IMG/VR virus record: IMGVR_UViG_3300048778_000058
Location: 1-35,002 of that record
Length of the DNA: 35,002 bases
Strand: one strand, 5' to 3'
Source: a virus
In this document: positions 12,041 to 20,728 of the stretch, one piece after another
Position numbering within the stretch: the first letter of the stretch is position 1
Layout of the letters: each line of letters opens with the position of its first letter
Made by a program: the position numbers and the translations under genes
Notes under the pieces: generated by a model
What the model was told of the DNA's origin: nothing
Databases searched by the model: none
Seen by the model: the letters and a program-made list of their open reading frames with translations, nothing else

Positions 12041-13390
12041 ATGGTATGTATAATGTCTGAACCATTTTTAATGACTTTAACAGATAAACAACAAGAATTT
12101 GTATCAAGTGAGTCTGATATATTGATGTTTGGCGGAAATTTTGGAGGCGGCAAGTCACACGTATTACTTATAGATGCGCTTGGACTTAATGACCCTAAAG
12201 GACCCAGAATAAAAATACCAGAATATAGAGCATTGATTTATAGAAAACAATATAAACATCTATTAGAACTTGTTGATAAATCTCAGCAAATATATCCTAA
12301 AATTGATGGAAATGCTATATATAATAAAACATCTATGACTTGGGTATTTGGTTCTGGTGCTACATTAACATTTGCATATTTCGAAAATTTAGAAGGTGCT
12401 CAACAACTTCAAGGCAGAGAACTGGATTTCGCGGGTGGAGACGAAGTTGGCTTATATGAATCTGCATCGGTTATGGAATTCGTAATATCTAGATTAAGAT
12501 CTTCGCATGGATTAAAACCATACTACCGCTGCACTTCAAATCCTAGTCCGTTCAAATGGTTAAGACAATATTTTAATATATCTCCAACAGGCGAATCAAC
12601 ATATCAAAAACTTGAAGTAACTTTGTCAGATGGTTCTAAAGTTTATAAAGAAATCGAGTATATACAATCAAAACTTTCCGACAATCCTTATATACCGAAA
12701 GAATACGAAGCAAATTTACAACTATTACCAGAAGCTGAACGATTAGCATATTTGGATGGTAGATGGGACTCTTTCGATATAAGTGATGCAACAGTTTATC
12801 GAAAAGAACTTGATATATTTTATAAAGAACATCGTTATTGTAGAGTTCCATATCAAAGAGAATTTCAATTATATGCAAGTTTTGATATAGGACGTAATGA
12901 TAACACTTCTGTAATATTTTTTCAATTGGTTGGTAAGGAAATACATATAATAAATTCTTTCGAAAATAGATTTCAAGATATTTCATATTATATTGCAGAA
13001 ATTTTGAAAAAGTATGATAAAAATGTTTACATAATACTTCCACATGATGCAAAACAACATAGAATAGAAACTAAAAATAGTGTATATGATACTGTTAAAG
13101 AGTCTTTCAAAAATGTTACTGTATTAGAAAAGTATGGAATTGAAGATGGGATTGATATTTCTAGACGTAAATTTAAGAATATTTTTATAGATAATAAGAA
13201 TAATGATCGTCTTATAGAATGTATAACCAATTATAAAAGGCAATTTAATGCTTCTCAGAATGTTTATGGAAGCCCAATACATGATGAGTTCAGTAATTTT
13301 GCAGATTCATTTCGTTATATGTGTGTTTTCGAAAAAGAAGAGCCAGTAGTGTTAGAGATGGGTTATTATGCTCCTTTTTCAGGGATTTAA
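12041..13390 (+). CDS. Terminase large subunit
   Basis: This is the DNA-packaging ATPase and nuclease. The Walker A loop GGNFGGGKS lies at residues 31-39, followed by LIYRKQYKHLLELVD. Walker B is LDFAGGDEV with the catalytic Glu, then a CTSNPSPFKWL motif III. The C-terminal RNase H-like nuclease shows ASFDIGRNDNTSVIFF, YIILPHDAKQHR and HDEFSNFADSFRYM, supplying the acidic triad. The length of about 450 residues is normal. The start is uncertain: ATG 12041 and ATG 12053 are both possible and neither has a clear ribosome site, so coupling to the previous gene (stop 12014) is likely. Confidence 0.95.
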   Translation: MVCIMSEPFLMTLTDKQQEFVSSESDILMFGGNFGGGKSHVLLIDALGLNDPKGPRIKIPEYRALIYRKQYKHLLELVDKSQQIYPKIDGNAIYNKTSMTWVFGSGATLTFAYFENLEGAQQLQGRELDFAGGDEVGLYESASVMEFVISRLRSSHGLKPYYRCTSNPSPFKWLRQYFNISPTGESTYQKLEVTLSDGSKVYKEIEYIQSKLSDNPYIPKEYEANLQLLPEAERLAYLDGRWDSFDISDATVYRKELDIFYKEHRYCRVPYQREFQLYASFDIGRNDNTSVIFFQLVGKEIHIINSFENRFQDISYYIAEILKKYDKNVYIILPHDAKQHRIETKNSVYDTVKESFKNVTVLEKYGIEDGIDISRRKFKNIFIDNKNNDRLIECITNYKRQFNASQNVYGSPIHDEFSNFADSFRYMCVFEKEEPVVLEMGYYAPFSGI

Positions 13391-13400
13391 TAAATTTTTT

Positions 13401-13410
13401 TATAAATAGT
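13401..13410 (+). promoter_or_regulatory. TATAAATAGT element before the portal gene
   Basis: TATAAATAGT is followed by TTGGCAAAGC, with a small GGC/GCT-type hairpin in place of the CGTC one, then AAAGGATTTTTCAA and ATG. Confidence 0.55.
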
Positions 13411-13451
13411 TTGGCAAAGCTTTATATAATTTTTCTTAAAGGATTTTTCAA

Positions 13452-15473
13452 ATGGATATAGATAACATTTCCGAAAGTTTACCAGATGAGATTTCTGAGG
13501 ATATTTCGAAAAAACTTACAAAAAAGGATTTAACAGATATTTACGAAGATTCTTTAGATAATTTGAAAACATCTCAGGATGCTTTTTCCGAAATACATAA
13601 CAAATATATTAAAGATATACAGTTCGGATTGTTAGGAAATCAATGGGACGATTCTACACTTTCAACAAGAAAACTTGAAAATAGAACTTGTAAAACTTTT
13701 AATAAATTAGTGTCGAATATTCGCTACGTCGTTAATAGCAACATGCAAAATCCTCCTGCAATTAAGGTTCATCCTATTTCGGAAGGGACTAAAGAAGTTG
13801 CCGAAATCTATGACGGACTTGTAAAACATATTGAGAATGAATCTAATAGCAATGATTTAAGATCTGCTGCATTCCAGGATGCGGTGGCCGGGAGTGTAGG
13901 TGTTTGGAAAATTATTACGAAAGACTGTGATGATTATCCTGGACAATTAGAGATTTATGAGGAAAGAATTGTAGATCCGACTACAGTATTCCCAGATCCC
14001 GAAGCAATAGATCCTACAATGTGTGATGCCAAATGGTTATTCCACATTAAAGACCTTGATATAAAGCGTTTCGAAAAACTTTATCCAGATGCAGAAACAA
14101 CAGACGTAAAAGAAGTTATGTCAGATTGGTTTAAAAAAGATTCCGTAACAATTGCTGAATATTGGATTAAAGATGGTTCAAAAGTTTCTTGGTATATCTT
14201 AAATGGTAACGAAATTTTGGATAGTTCTGAATGGAGAGATTTACCTTATCCTGGAAAATATATCCCTTTCACTTTTATATTGGGAGAAGATATTACAATA
14301 GATGGCACAAGGACTATTAAATCTATTATAAGAGATAGTATTGATTATCAGACTACTTTAAATTATATGCAAAGTGAAGCTATAGATTATGTTCAAAAGT
14401 CAGCTAAAACTCCTTGGTTAGCGTCTGATGCATCTATTCAGCCATATAAAAAGGTCTGGGATATTGCTAATACTGCTAATCTACCTTTCCTGCCTTATGT
14501 CCATGGCGAAGAGAAACCCTCCAGAAATGATCCTCCTGCCGCTCCTGTAGGTTATTTGGAAGCTGTTTCTGATATGTCTAATGCTATTAAAGAAACAGTT
14601 GGAATCAAAGATACATTTCAAGATCTTCCCGCAGGTGCTTCAGGAAAGGCTATTAAATTACAGATGGCACAAAGCAATATTGGAACATATGTTTGGACAG
14701 ACCATCTTAATAGAGCTATCAAACATGCTGGAAAAATTATTGTAGATCTTATTCCGCATTTTTATTCCCATGAACATATTCAGCAAATTTTGGGAATAGA
14801 TGGCACAATATCTTCCGTAAAAATTGGTGGAATAGATGGAGTAAATCTTAAAGGAAAATATTCTGTGACACTTTCGACAGGTGCCTCTTACGAAGATCAA
14901 CGCCAAGAAACAAATGAAAATATGCTAGATCTTTTCAAACTTGATCCAGAAATGATTAAAGTTTTTGGAGATATGTTCGTCCGAAATATGGATTATCCCG
15001 AATCTAATCAAATGGCGGATCGTTTACAAGCAACTATGGATCCAAAGATACTAGCAGCAGGAAAAAATACTTCCGAAAATACTATGAAAGGTCAAATGAT
15101 GGCTTTAACACAGCAATTCGAACATGCCCAGCAAACTATCGATCAATTGACAAAAGCTCTCCAAAACGAAACTCAAGCTGCTAAAGCTCTTCAAGCCAAA
15201 CTTCAGGATAAATTTAATACAGAACAGTTGAGAAGCCAGACGGAATTACAAAAGACTCAGCTTGATAATAAATCTTACGAAAATGTAGAGCAAATGAAAG
15301 GAGAATATGATTTAAAGATGAAAGAAATGGAAGATATGTTAGAACGGTTCAAAGTTTTTATGAATCCGGTTGTTCCAGAAGGTCCAAAATCAGTTCATAT
15401 CGAAAAGCATGAAACAAATATAGTTCCTACACACGCTCCAGAACAACACCTGCATTTAGGAATGGGTATGTAA
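13452..15473 (+). CDS. Portal protein (P22 gp1-like), 673 aa
   Basis: The size, the position after terminase and the features match P22-type portals. An N-terminal QWD...ENRTCKTFNKLVSNIRYVVN region leads into IRDSIDYQTTLNYMQSEAIDYV and GASGKAIKLQMAQSNIGTYVW, typical of this family. Residues about 555-640 form a long coiled coil (QQTIDQLTKALQNETQAAK...MKEMEDMLERF), the equivalent of the P22 C-terminal barrel helix. A dodecameric ring at the DNA-entry vertex is the known role. It has its own TATAAATAG element (13401) and ribosome site AAAGGATTTTTCAA. Confidence 0.9.
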   Translation: MDIDNISESLPDEISEDISKKLTKKDLTDIYEDSLDNLKTSQDAFSEIHNKYIKDIQFGLLGNQWDDSTLSTRKLENRTCKTFNKLVSNIRYVVNSNMQNPPAIKVHPISEGTKEVAEIYDGLVKHIENESNSNDLRSAAFQDAVAGSVGVWKIITKDCDDYPGQLEIYEERIVDPTTVFPDPEAIDPTMCDAKWLFHIKDLDIKRFEKLYPDAETTDVKEVMSDWFKKDSVTIAEYWIKDGSKVSWYILNGNEILDSSEWRDLPYPGKYIPFTFILGEDITIDGTRTIKSIIRDSIDYQTTLNYMQSEAIDYVQKSAKTPWLASDASIQPYKKVWDIANTANLPFLPYVHGEEKPSRNDPPAAPVGYLEAVSDMSNAIKETVGIKDTFQDLPAGASGKAIKLQMAQSNIGTYVWTDHLNRAIKHAGKIIVDLIPHFYSHEHIQQILGIDGTISSVKIGGIDGVNLKGKYSVTLSTGASYEDQRQETNENMLDLFKLDPEMIKVFGDMFVRNMDYPESNQMADRLQATMDPKILAAGKNTSENTMKGQMMALTQQFEHAQQTIDQLTKALQNETQAAKALQAKLQDKFNTEQLRSQTELQKTQLDNKSYENVEQMKGEYDLKMKEMEDMLERFKVFMNPVVPEGPKSVHIEKHETNIVPTHAPEQHLHLGMGM

Positions 15474-15494
15474 AACTTTTCTGAAAATTTTTAT

Positions 15495-15546
15495 TAAATA
15501 GTTTAGTAAAATCGTCCTAAGAGACGTTAAAAAAAAAGGAGCAAAT
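15495..15546 (+). promoter_or_regulatory. TAAATAGT element plus CGTC/GACG hairpin leader, copy 3 (scaffold)
   Basis: This is the same element, hairpin (15513-15526) and A-run as at 10548, then AAAGGAGCAAAT and ATG. Five kilobases separate the two near-identical copies. Confidence 0.65.
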
Positions 15547-16413
15547 ATGTCAGAAGAAAATGTTAATGATATTGTAGAAGAAGTTGTAGATAATTCCCCA
15601 GAAGTTTCCGAAAATGAGACTGAAAATACTGAAGAATTACCAAAAGAAGAGCCATATAAACCATGGATTTCCGAAAAAAAGGTTCCAGAAACTATTCCTT
15701 ATTCAAGATTTTCAGAAGTAAATTCCCGAAAAAATGAATTGGAAAGGGAATTAGAAAAAGAAAGAGAAGAATTAAAGAAATTTAGAGAAACTTCCGAAAA
15801 GGTTTCCAAATATAATTCTGTAGATGATTTGAAACTTTCGAATTTTGATAATATTGAAGATTATCAGAGAGCTTTAGTAGAAGTTATTCAGAAAAATACC
15901 GAAAAAGTTTACGAGCAGAAAGATGAAGCAAAACGTATTCAGAAAATTGAAAATGATATTGCTGAAACTTTTAATAATCGTTTGATAAAAGCTTCCGAAA
16001 GTAATCCAGATGTTATAGATGCTGCTAATTATATTGCGGAAAAGGCTAATCTATTCTCGCCGGAAACTAGATATGCACTTGTTACCGACGATCATGCCCC
16101 GGAAATTATGCACGAAATAGCAACTACCCCAGGACTTCTGAAGAGTCTTTTGCAAATGAATCCTGTAGATGCTTCTCGAAAAATTGGAAGGATGTCTGCA
16201 AAATATGATGATCGGCCAGAAGGAGTTTCGAAAGTTACTGCAAGAGGTTCCGAAATACCTGATGTAATGCCTGGAACAAAAACTCCTGCGAAAACTGGTT
16301 CTCCAAATACTCAAGGTAAACCTGCAAATGTTGGTAAGGTAAAATGGCACCCAGGAATGTCTGCCTCAGAACAAAAACAATTACAAAAAGAAGGAAGATT
16401 AATTGGATGGTAA
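15547..16413 (+). CDS. Scaffolding protein (P22 gp8-like), 288 aa
   Basis: It is highly charged, with an acidic N-terminus (IVEEVVDNSPEVSENETENT), a long helical coiled-coil region (NSRKNELERELEKEREELKK) and a basic C-terminus ending in KVKWHPGMSASEQKQLQKEG. This is the standard scaffold layout, in which the C-terminal basic helix-turn-helix contacts the coat. It lies between portal and coat as in P22, with size close to gp8. A terminator with a U-tract follows (16443-16473). The leader (15495-15546) is shared with the gene at 10603. Confidence 0.85.
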   Translation: MSEENVNDIVEEVVDNSPEVSENETENTEELPKEEPYKPWISEKKVPETIPYSRFSEVNSRKNELERELEKEREELKKFRETSEKVSKYNSVDDLKLSNFDNIEDYQRALVEVIQKNTEKVYEQKDEAKRIQKIENDIAETFNNRLIKASESNPDVIDAANYIAEKANLFSPETRYALVTDDHAPEIMHEIATTPGLLKSLLQMNPVDASRKIGRMSAKYDDRPEGVSKVTARGSEIPDVMPGTKTPAKTGSPNTQGKPANVGKVKWHPGMSASEQKQLQKEGRLIGW

Positions 16414-16442
16414 ATTAAGAAAACTTTTTGAAATAATTTACG

Positions 16443-16473
16443 AAAAGACTCTGCAATATGGGTCTTTTTTGTT
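16443..16473 (+). terminator. Intrinsic terminator after the scaffold gene
   Basis: The stem AAAAGACTC/GGGTCTTTT (one T-G wobble) is followed by a run of T. Confidence 0.8.
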
Positions 16474-16666
16474 TCTGAAAATAATTAAAAATAGTTTTGC
16501 TAAATAAATTGTAGAAGTTCAGCCTTCGTAAAAAACCTGAAACCATTCTCCAGTAATTTTTGAAGAGAAATTTCTGAAGAAGTAAAACTAAAAATCTTTC
16601 TTCTTCGTTTTAGAAATTGTTTCGCAAAATATTAACAAAATGTGCTTTATGCACGGAGAATTTAAA
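16474..16666 (+). promoter_or_regulatory. Coat gene leader region
   Basis: These 190 bases lie between the scaffold terminator and the coat start. They hold a weaker AAAATAGTTTTGC element (16487-16500) like the other late units, a TTCAG/CTGAA inverted repeat near 16517-16540, and the GGAG ribosome site at 16654. No gene is visible. A long leader is in keeping with strong, stable coat mRNA. Confidence 0.45.
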
Positions 16667-17959
16667 ATGGCTCTCGGTCAGAACTCAAATCTAATTACTA
16701 CCTCTAAGGTAACTCGCGCCGCTCTAATGCAGCTCTCAAACAACATGATTATCGCTTCAAAAGTTGACTGGTCTTACTCTAAGGAATTCGCCAGGCCGAC
16801 CGAAATGATTGGTGATACTCTGCTTGTTCGTAGGCCCATTCTCAAAAACGTCCAGGTCAATAACATGGTATGGTCTAATGCTCTACCTTTCGAAGGAAAA
16901 TCTGCGCTACAGGTTGGAACCTCTTTTTCTGTACCCCTAGGTTTTCAGGACGCCGACTTGGTCTTGAAAATTGAAGACTTCAAGAAAAGATTTATCGATC
17001 AGGTTGTTGTTTCCTTGGCTAACGTTATGGACTCCTACGTTTATGGAGTAGCTATCAATAACACTGCTAATACTGTTGGACAATACGGTGTGGCAATCAC
17101 TTCCGATACTATACTCGCAGCTAAGGAATTGCTTGACGCATATAATACCCCAGATGATGATGATATTTTCGGAATTCTTACCCCAAGACTTTCCAGAAAT
17201 CTTTCGAATGCTCAGCTTACTCTTTTCAACGCTCAAAAAGAAATTTCGGACATTTATAAGAGAGGCCGTATCGGATACTTCGCCGGGGCCGATTGGGCAG
17301 TATCCAATAGCTCTCCCACACATACTGACGGCACTGCCTGGAGTGGACTTACCTCTGCTTCTATCGGTGTTCTTTCAGCCGGAGCTGGTGCAACATATCT
17401 AACTTCTGGTTGGGCCGAATCCTCCACTATTTCCGTAACTGGATTTACTGCCGGAACTACTCTTAATCAGGGTGACGTGTTTTATCTTTCTGGTGCAACT
17501 CCTGTATACTCATATAATCCTCTAACTGATGCTACAATGCCTTACGTTCAGCAATTCGTTGTCCTTACTGCTGTGGCTGCCGTTACAAGCGCCAGCCAGT
17601 CGGTCGTTGTTTCTCCCGCTCTCATCGCGGGCGGAGATTACCAGAACATATCCGACCCAGGAACTGTTGTAGGTGTTGTTCCTTACACTTCTGCTGGAGC
17701 CAAATCAACTGGTCAGGAAGGTATTGTATTCCACAAGACCGCTATTGGTATTGCAAGCCCGGAACTCATTCGTCCTAAAAACGAAGACGAAGGATTTGCC
17801 GAACGTGATCCTGACACAATGATAAGCATTCGTTACATTCGTCAATTCATGGCGGCTGGTGCGTATACCAATGCCCCTCCTACTTTCGTAACTAGACTGG
17901 ACGCGTTTCTCGGAGCCAAGGTCCTACGTCCAGAATGGGTTTGCAGGATAAGAGGATAA
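16667..17959 (+). CDS. Major capsid protein (P22 coat-like), 430 aa
   Basis: The start is MALGQNSNLITTSKVTRAAL at 16667, preceded by GGAGAATTTAAA; an upstream in-frame ATG would add an unlikely MCFMHGEFK. Residues about 215-330 resemble the inserted domain of P22-type coat proteins (AGTTLNQGDVFYLSG, then LQFVV-like QQFVVLTAVAAVTS, then SPALIAGGDYQNIS). The end, FVTRLDAFLGAKVLRPEWVC, matches the C-terminus of this group. G+C and codon choice (GCC, CTC, GGC) are richer than in neighbours, as expected of the most highly expressed gene. It is monocistronic, flanked by terminators at 16443 and 17988. Confidence 0.93.
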   Translation: MALGQNSNLITTSKVTRAALMQLSNNMIIASKVDWSYSKEFARPTEMIGDTLLVRRPILKNVQVNNMVWSNALPFEGKSALQVGTSFSVPLGFQDADLVLKIEDFKKRFIDQVVVSLANVMDSYVYGVAINNTANTVGQYGVAITSDTILAAKELLDAYNTPDDDDIFGILTPRLSRNLSNAQLTLFNAQKEISDIYKRGRIGYFAGADWAVSNSSPTHTDGTAWSGLTSASIGVLSAGAGATYLTSGWAESSTISVTGFTAGTTLNQGDVFYLSGATPVYSYNPLTDATMPYVQQFVVLTAVAAVTSASQSVVVSPALIAGGDYQNISDPGTVVGVVPYTSAGAKSTGQEGIVFHKTAIGIASPELIRPKNEDEGFAERDPDTMISIRYIRQFMAAGAYTNAPPTFVTRLDAFLGAKVLRPEWVCRIRG

Positions 17960-17987
17960 TATCAAAAAGGTTTTCTAAATCTTTTCT

Positions 17988-18022
17988 AAAGGCTTTCGGA
18001 GTAATTTCTGAAAGCCTTTTTT
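17988..18022 (+). terminator. Intrinsic terminator after the coat gene
   Basis: A perfect 10-bp stem AAAGGCTTTC/GAAAGCCTTT with a 12-base loop and T-run. Together with the terminator at 16443 it makes the coat mRNA monocistronic. Confidence 0.9.
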
Positions 18023-18051
18023 AATATTTTTCTAAAAATTTTCAAAAAAAC

Positions 18052-18060
18052 TAAATATAA
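18052..18060 (+). promoter_or_regulatory. TAAATATAA element before the gp4-like gene
   Basis: It follows the coat terminator and an upstream TTTTCTAAAAATTTTC tract, the AT-rich block that precedes most late elements here. Confidence 0.5.
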
Positions 18061-18087
18061 ATGATTCTAAATTTTTAAGGAATTACT

Positions 18088-18798
18088 ATGCTACAAATCT
18101 ACGATATCATCCACCAAGCTGCTGCAAGAAATGGTGTAGTAAATCTTGGTCAGGCTTTAGATAATGAATCTTCAACAATAATGTTTAACAATTATAAAAT
18201 GATGCTAGATGAGTTTTCGATCAGATCTGTAAATTATTCACCATATGATTATATAGTTTCGGCAAGTAATTTAATAACAATAGGAACAGATACTACAAAT
18301 AATATTTCAGGAACTATTCCAACGTTACCTGCCGAAATTAAAGAAGTTGTAGCAATAATTAACGGGATAAATTACAAATTAGCTATTAAAAAGTATGAAG
18401 ATTACAGAGCAATTCCGATAACACCATTAAATGCTATTCCAGAAGCTGTATATATTTTATATAATTTTCCGTTTATTACTTTATATTTTTATCCAGGATT
18501 TAATCAGAGTGCTTTTGTAAGAGTTTACGGAAGATCTTATTTAATTTCGGAAAATCCTACGATAAATGATTATACAAATTTGCCGAGAGAGTTTAATCAA
18601 TTTTTAGTAAGTCAATTGGCACTAAAATCTGCACCTTATTTTGGTGTAGCTCCATCACCAGGGTTGATAACTGAAGCGAATGATGCATTAAAACATTTGA
18701 AAGAACGTGAATTAATGCGTGAAATGAGCACTTTAAGAAATGATATTGGTGGAGAGGGTGGATTTAACTATCTAAGTGGTTTGGCAGGGCTAATTTAA
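18088..18798 (+). CDS. Head completion / tail accessory factor (P22 gp4-like), 236 aa
   Basis: It begins MLQIYDIIHQAAARNGVVNL with AGxxNxxQ-type helices and includes YxxP...INxFxxLPREFNQFLVSQLALKSAPYFGVAPS, typical of the gp4 family that closes the portal after packaging. The position directly after coat and before the gp10-like gene agrees with P22. The ribosome site is AAGGAATTACT. It starts the 18052 transcript and overlaps the next gene by one base (TAATG). Confidence 0.85.
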   Translation: MLQIYDIIHQAAARNGVVNLGQALDNESSTIMFNNYKMMLDEFSIRSVNYSPYDYIVSASNLITIGTDTTNNISGTIPTLPAEIKEVVAIINGINYKLAIKKYEDYRAIPITPLNAIPEAVYILYNFPFITLYFYPGFNQSAFVRVYGRSYLISENPTINDYTNLPREFNQFLVSQLALKSAPYFGVAPSPGLITEANDALKHLKERELMREMSTLRNDIGGEGGFNYLSGLAGLI

Positions 18799-20291
18799 TG
18801 CCAGCTAATCAAAAACTAATGGGATTTGGAGACACGCCTTATGCTTCTCCATATTATTCGATTGGTGTAGAAGATTGTATTAATTTATATCTCGAAAAAG
18901 CTATTACATTAACTTCTAAAATACCTAATTATTATATTTCTATACCAGGATTACAATTATTTTCTCAACAGACTTCCACAGATGTTTGCCGAGGACTTTA
19001 TAGGACTGCTGACCAGAGACTTTTTGGAGTATTCGGAGCAAATCTTGTGGAAATTCTTCAAAATGGTCAGAGATTAATTAAAGGAAGTATCACAACATAT
19101 TCTGGAACAGTTGGAATGGTAGATAATACCCATCAATTATTTTTAGTAGACGGAGCTTTCGGATATATTTTAGAATTATCTACGAATGTTTTTTCACAAA
19201 TTGATCCAGACACTTTTGTAAATGGTGCCACACATTGCGATTGTATTGATACACAGTTTTTAGCAAATCAACCGAATAGTATAAATTACAATTGGTCAAA
19301 TAATAATGATGGTTTGACATGGGATCCTCTTAATTTTGCAGACAAAGAAGGATTACCTGATAATATAGTTGCAATAAAAGGTTTGTCAAATCAATTGTGG
19401 GTTTTCGGAAGTTATTCTACAGAAGTGCATTATGATACTGGAGATATTACTACACAACAATGGCAAAGATACGAAGGTGCAGTAATAGATATCGGTTGTA
19501 GTGCTCCATATAGCGTTGCAAAAGTAGAGGGCAATATCTTTTGGCTAGGTTCTGATAAGGCTGGTAACGCTGCTGTATGGTCAAACAACGCACTAACTCC
19601 AGTAAAGATATCAAACAGAGGCATAGAACAACTTATACATAGTTTTGCAAATAATTCTGGTGGACAAATTAATGATGCTTTCGGATATACCTATGCACAA
19701 GCTGGCCACGTTTTTTATGTATTAACTTTTCCTAGTGCAGATTTAACAATTGTATATGATATGACAACTGGACAATGGCATCGAAGAACATTTTTAGATA
19801 CTCTCGGAGTAGAACATAAATGGCAAGGATATTATCAAGCATATATTTGGGGATTAAACATTTTTGGAGATAATACTGGAGATGGCGTTTATCAATTGTC
19901 TGTAGATTATTACTTAAACGATAATCCAAATGGTGTGGGATATAATCAAATAAAACGAACTAGAACAACTCCAGTTATACAAATAAATCAGAAAAGAGTT
20001 CGGCATAATTCTATTCAAATAATTTTCGAACAAGGTGTAGGACTAATAAATAGTTTACAATTAGGATATGGAGTTAATCCTCAATGTATTTTATATACTT
20101 CTGATGATTCTGGATTTACTTTTCAAAACGGAAGAACCGCGGATATTGGAGCAATTGGAAATTATCAAACTCGGACAATTTTTAGATGTTTAGGACATTC
20201 GCGAAATAGAGTTTATAGAGTTATTGTCTCTGATCCTATTCAAGTTATTTTGGTAGGATTTACCTTAGATCTTGAGGAGTTGGATTTCTAA
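18798..20291 (+). CDS. Packaged-DNA stabilisation / tail hub protein (P22 gp10-like), 497 aa
   Basis: Features shared with the gp10 family include EDCINLYLEKA early on, SIPGLQLFSQ, and a repeated strand pattern with DNIVAIKGLSNQLWVFGSYS, then TEVHYDTGD, then IFWLGSDKAGNAAVW, and FPSADLTIVYDMTTGQWHRR. These describe a beta-propeller-like plug below the gp4 ring. The size (497 versus about 470 residues) is right. It is translationally coupled on both sides (TAATG at start, and again at 20291). Confidence 0.88.
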   Translation: MPANQKLMGFGDTPYASPYYSIGVEDCINLYLEKAITLTSKIPNYYISIPGLQLFSQQTSTDVCRGLYRTADQRLFGVFGANLVEILQNGQRLIKGSITTYSGTVGMVDNTHQLFLVDGAFGYILELSTNVFSQIDPDTFVNGATHCDCIDTQFLANQPNSINYNWSNNNDGLTWDPLNFADKEGLPDNIVAIKGLSNQLWVFGSYSTEVHYDTGDITTQQWQRYEGAVIDIGCSAPYSVAKVEGNIFWLGSDKAGNAAVWSNNALTPVKISNRGIEQLIHSFANNSGGQINDAFGYTYAQAGHVFYVLTFPSADLTIVYDMTTGQWHRRTFLDTLGVEHKWQGYYQAYIWGLNIFGDNTGDGVYQLSVDYYLNDNPNGVGYNQIKRTRTTPVIQINQKRVRHNSIQIIFEQGVGLINSLQLGYGVNPQCILYTSDDSGFTFQNGRTADIGAIGNYQTRTIFRCLGHSRNRVYRVIVSDPIQVILVGFTLDLEELDF

Positions 20292-20668
20292 TGTTACTTC
20301 AACCAGCACCATTAAAAAATGATTTAACAAGTTCGAATGTTTTGACTCAACCTTGGTATATATGGTTTAGAAATCTTTCGCAAAATCTTGTAGAAAGTTG
20401 CACCGTAAAACAAGGAAATGATTCTAATTATTTTTATACAACTAATGAAAATAATCTAACAATAATTTATAATGGCCCAGGCGGAATATCTTTAACATTG
20501 CCTTATAGTGCCGCTTTAGATCAGATTTTACCATATTTTTTACAAGATTCTTCTGGAAATTGGAACTATACTTTCGTAAATCTTTCTAAAAATGATTCCG
20601 AAATAGTTTTGCCGAATAGTAATATAAAAATAAATCATCAAATAATAATTCAACAGGTTAACAGATAA
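20291..20668 (+). CDS. Neck/tail-associated protein, 125 aa
   Basis: It opens MLLQPAPLKNDLTSSNVLTQ then PWYIWFRNLSQNL, a motif (QPAP...PWxxWF) frequent in small phage proteins encoded after gp10-like genes. The rest is strand-rich (NNLTIIYNGPGGISLTLPYS...HQIIIQQV), like a fibre or needle head domain. The ribosome site GAGGAG lies within the preceding gene, with a TAATG overlap. It occupies the place where P22 has its tail needle gene, but the coiled-coil shaft of gp26 is absent, so a different fold is likely. Confidence 0.65.
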   Translation: MLLQPAPLKNDLTSSNVLTQPWYIWFRNLSQNLVESCTVKQGNDSNYFYTTNENNLTIIYNGPGGISLTLPYSAALDQILPYFLQDSSGNWNYTFVNLSKNDSEIVLPNSNIKINHQIIIQQVNR

Positions 20669-20703
20669 ATTATGTATAGTTTTTGTAAAAGTTTTCTAAA
20701 ATT

Positions 20704-20712
20704 TATAAATAG
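20704..20712 (+). promoter_or_regulatory. TATAAATAG element before the injection genes
   Basis: TATAAATAG is preceded by GTTTTCTAAAAT and followed 12 bases before the start codon by AGAGGT. Confidence 0.5.
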
Positions 20713-20728
20713 AATAGAGGTATAATAA

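Noticed and set aside
17076-17402. Second-frame ORFs within the coat gene on both strands
   Set aside because: The coat frame is clearly coding with strong codon bias, and the alternatives have no start signals.
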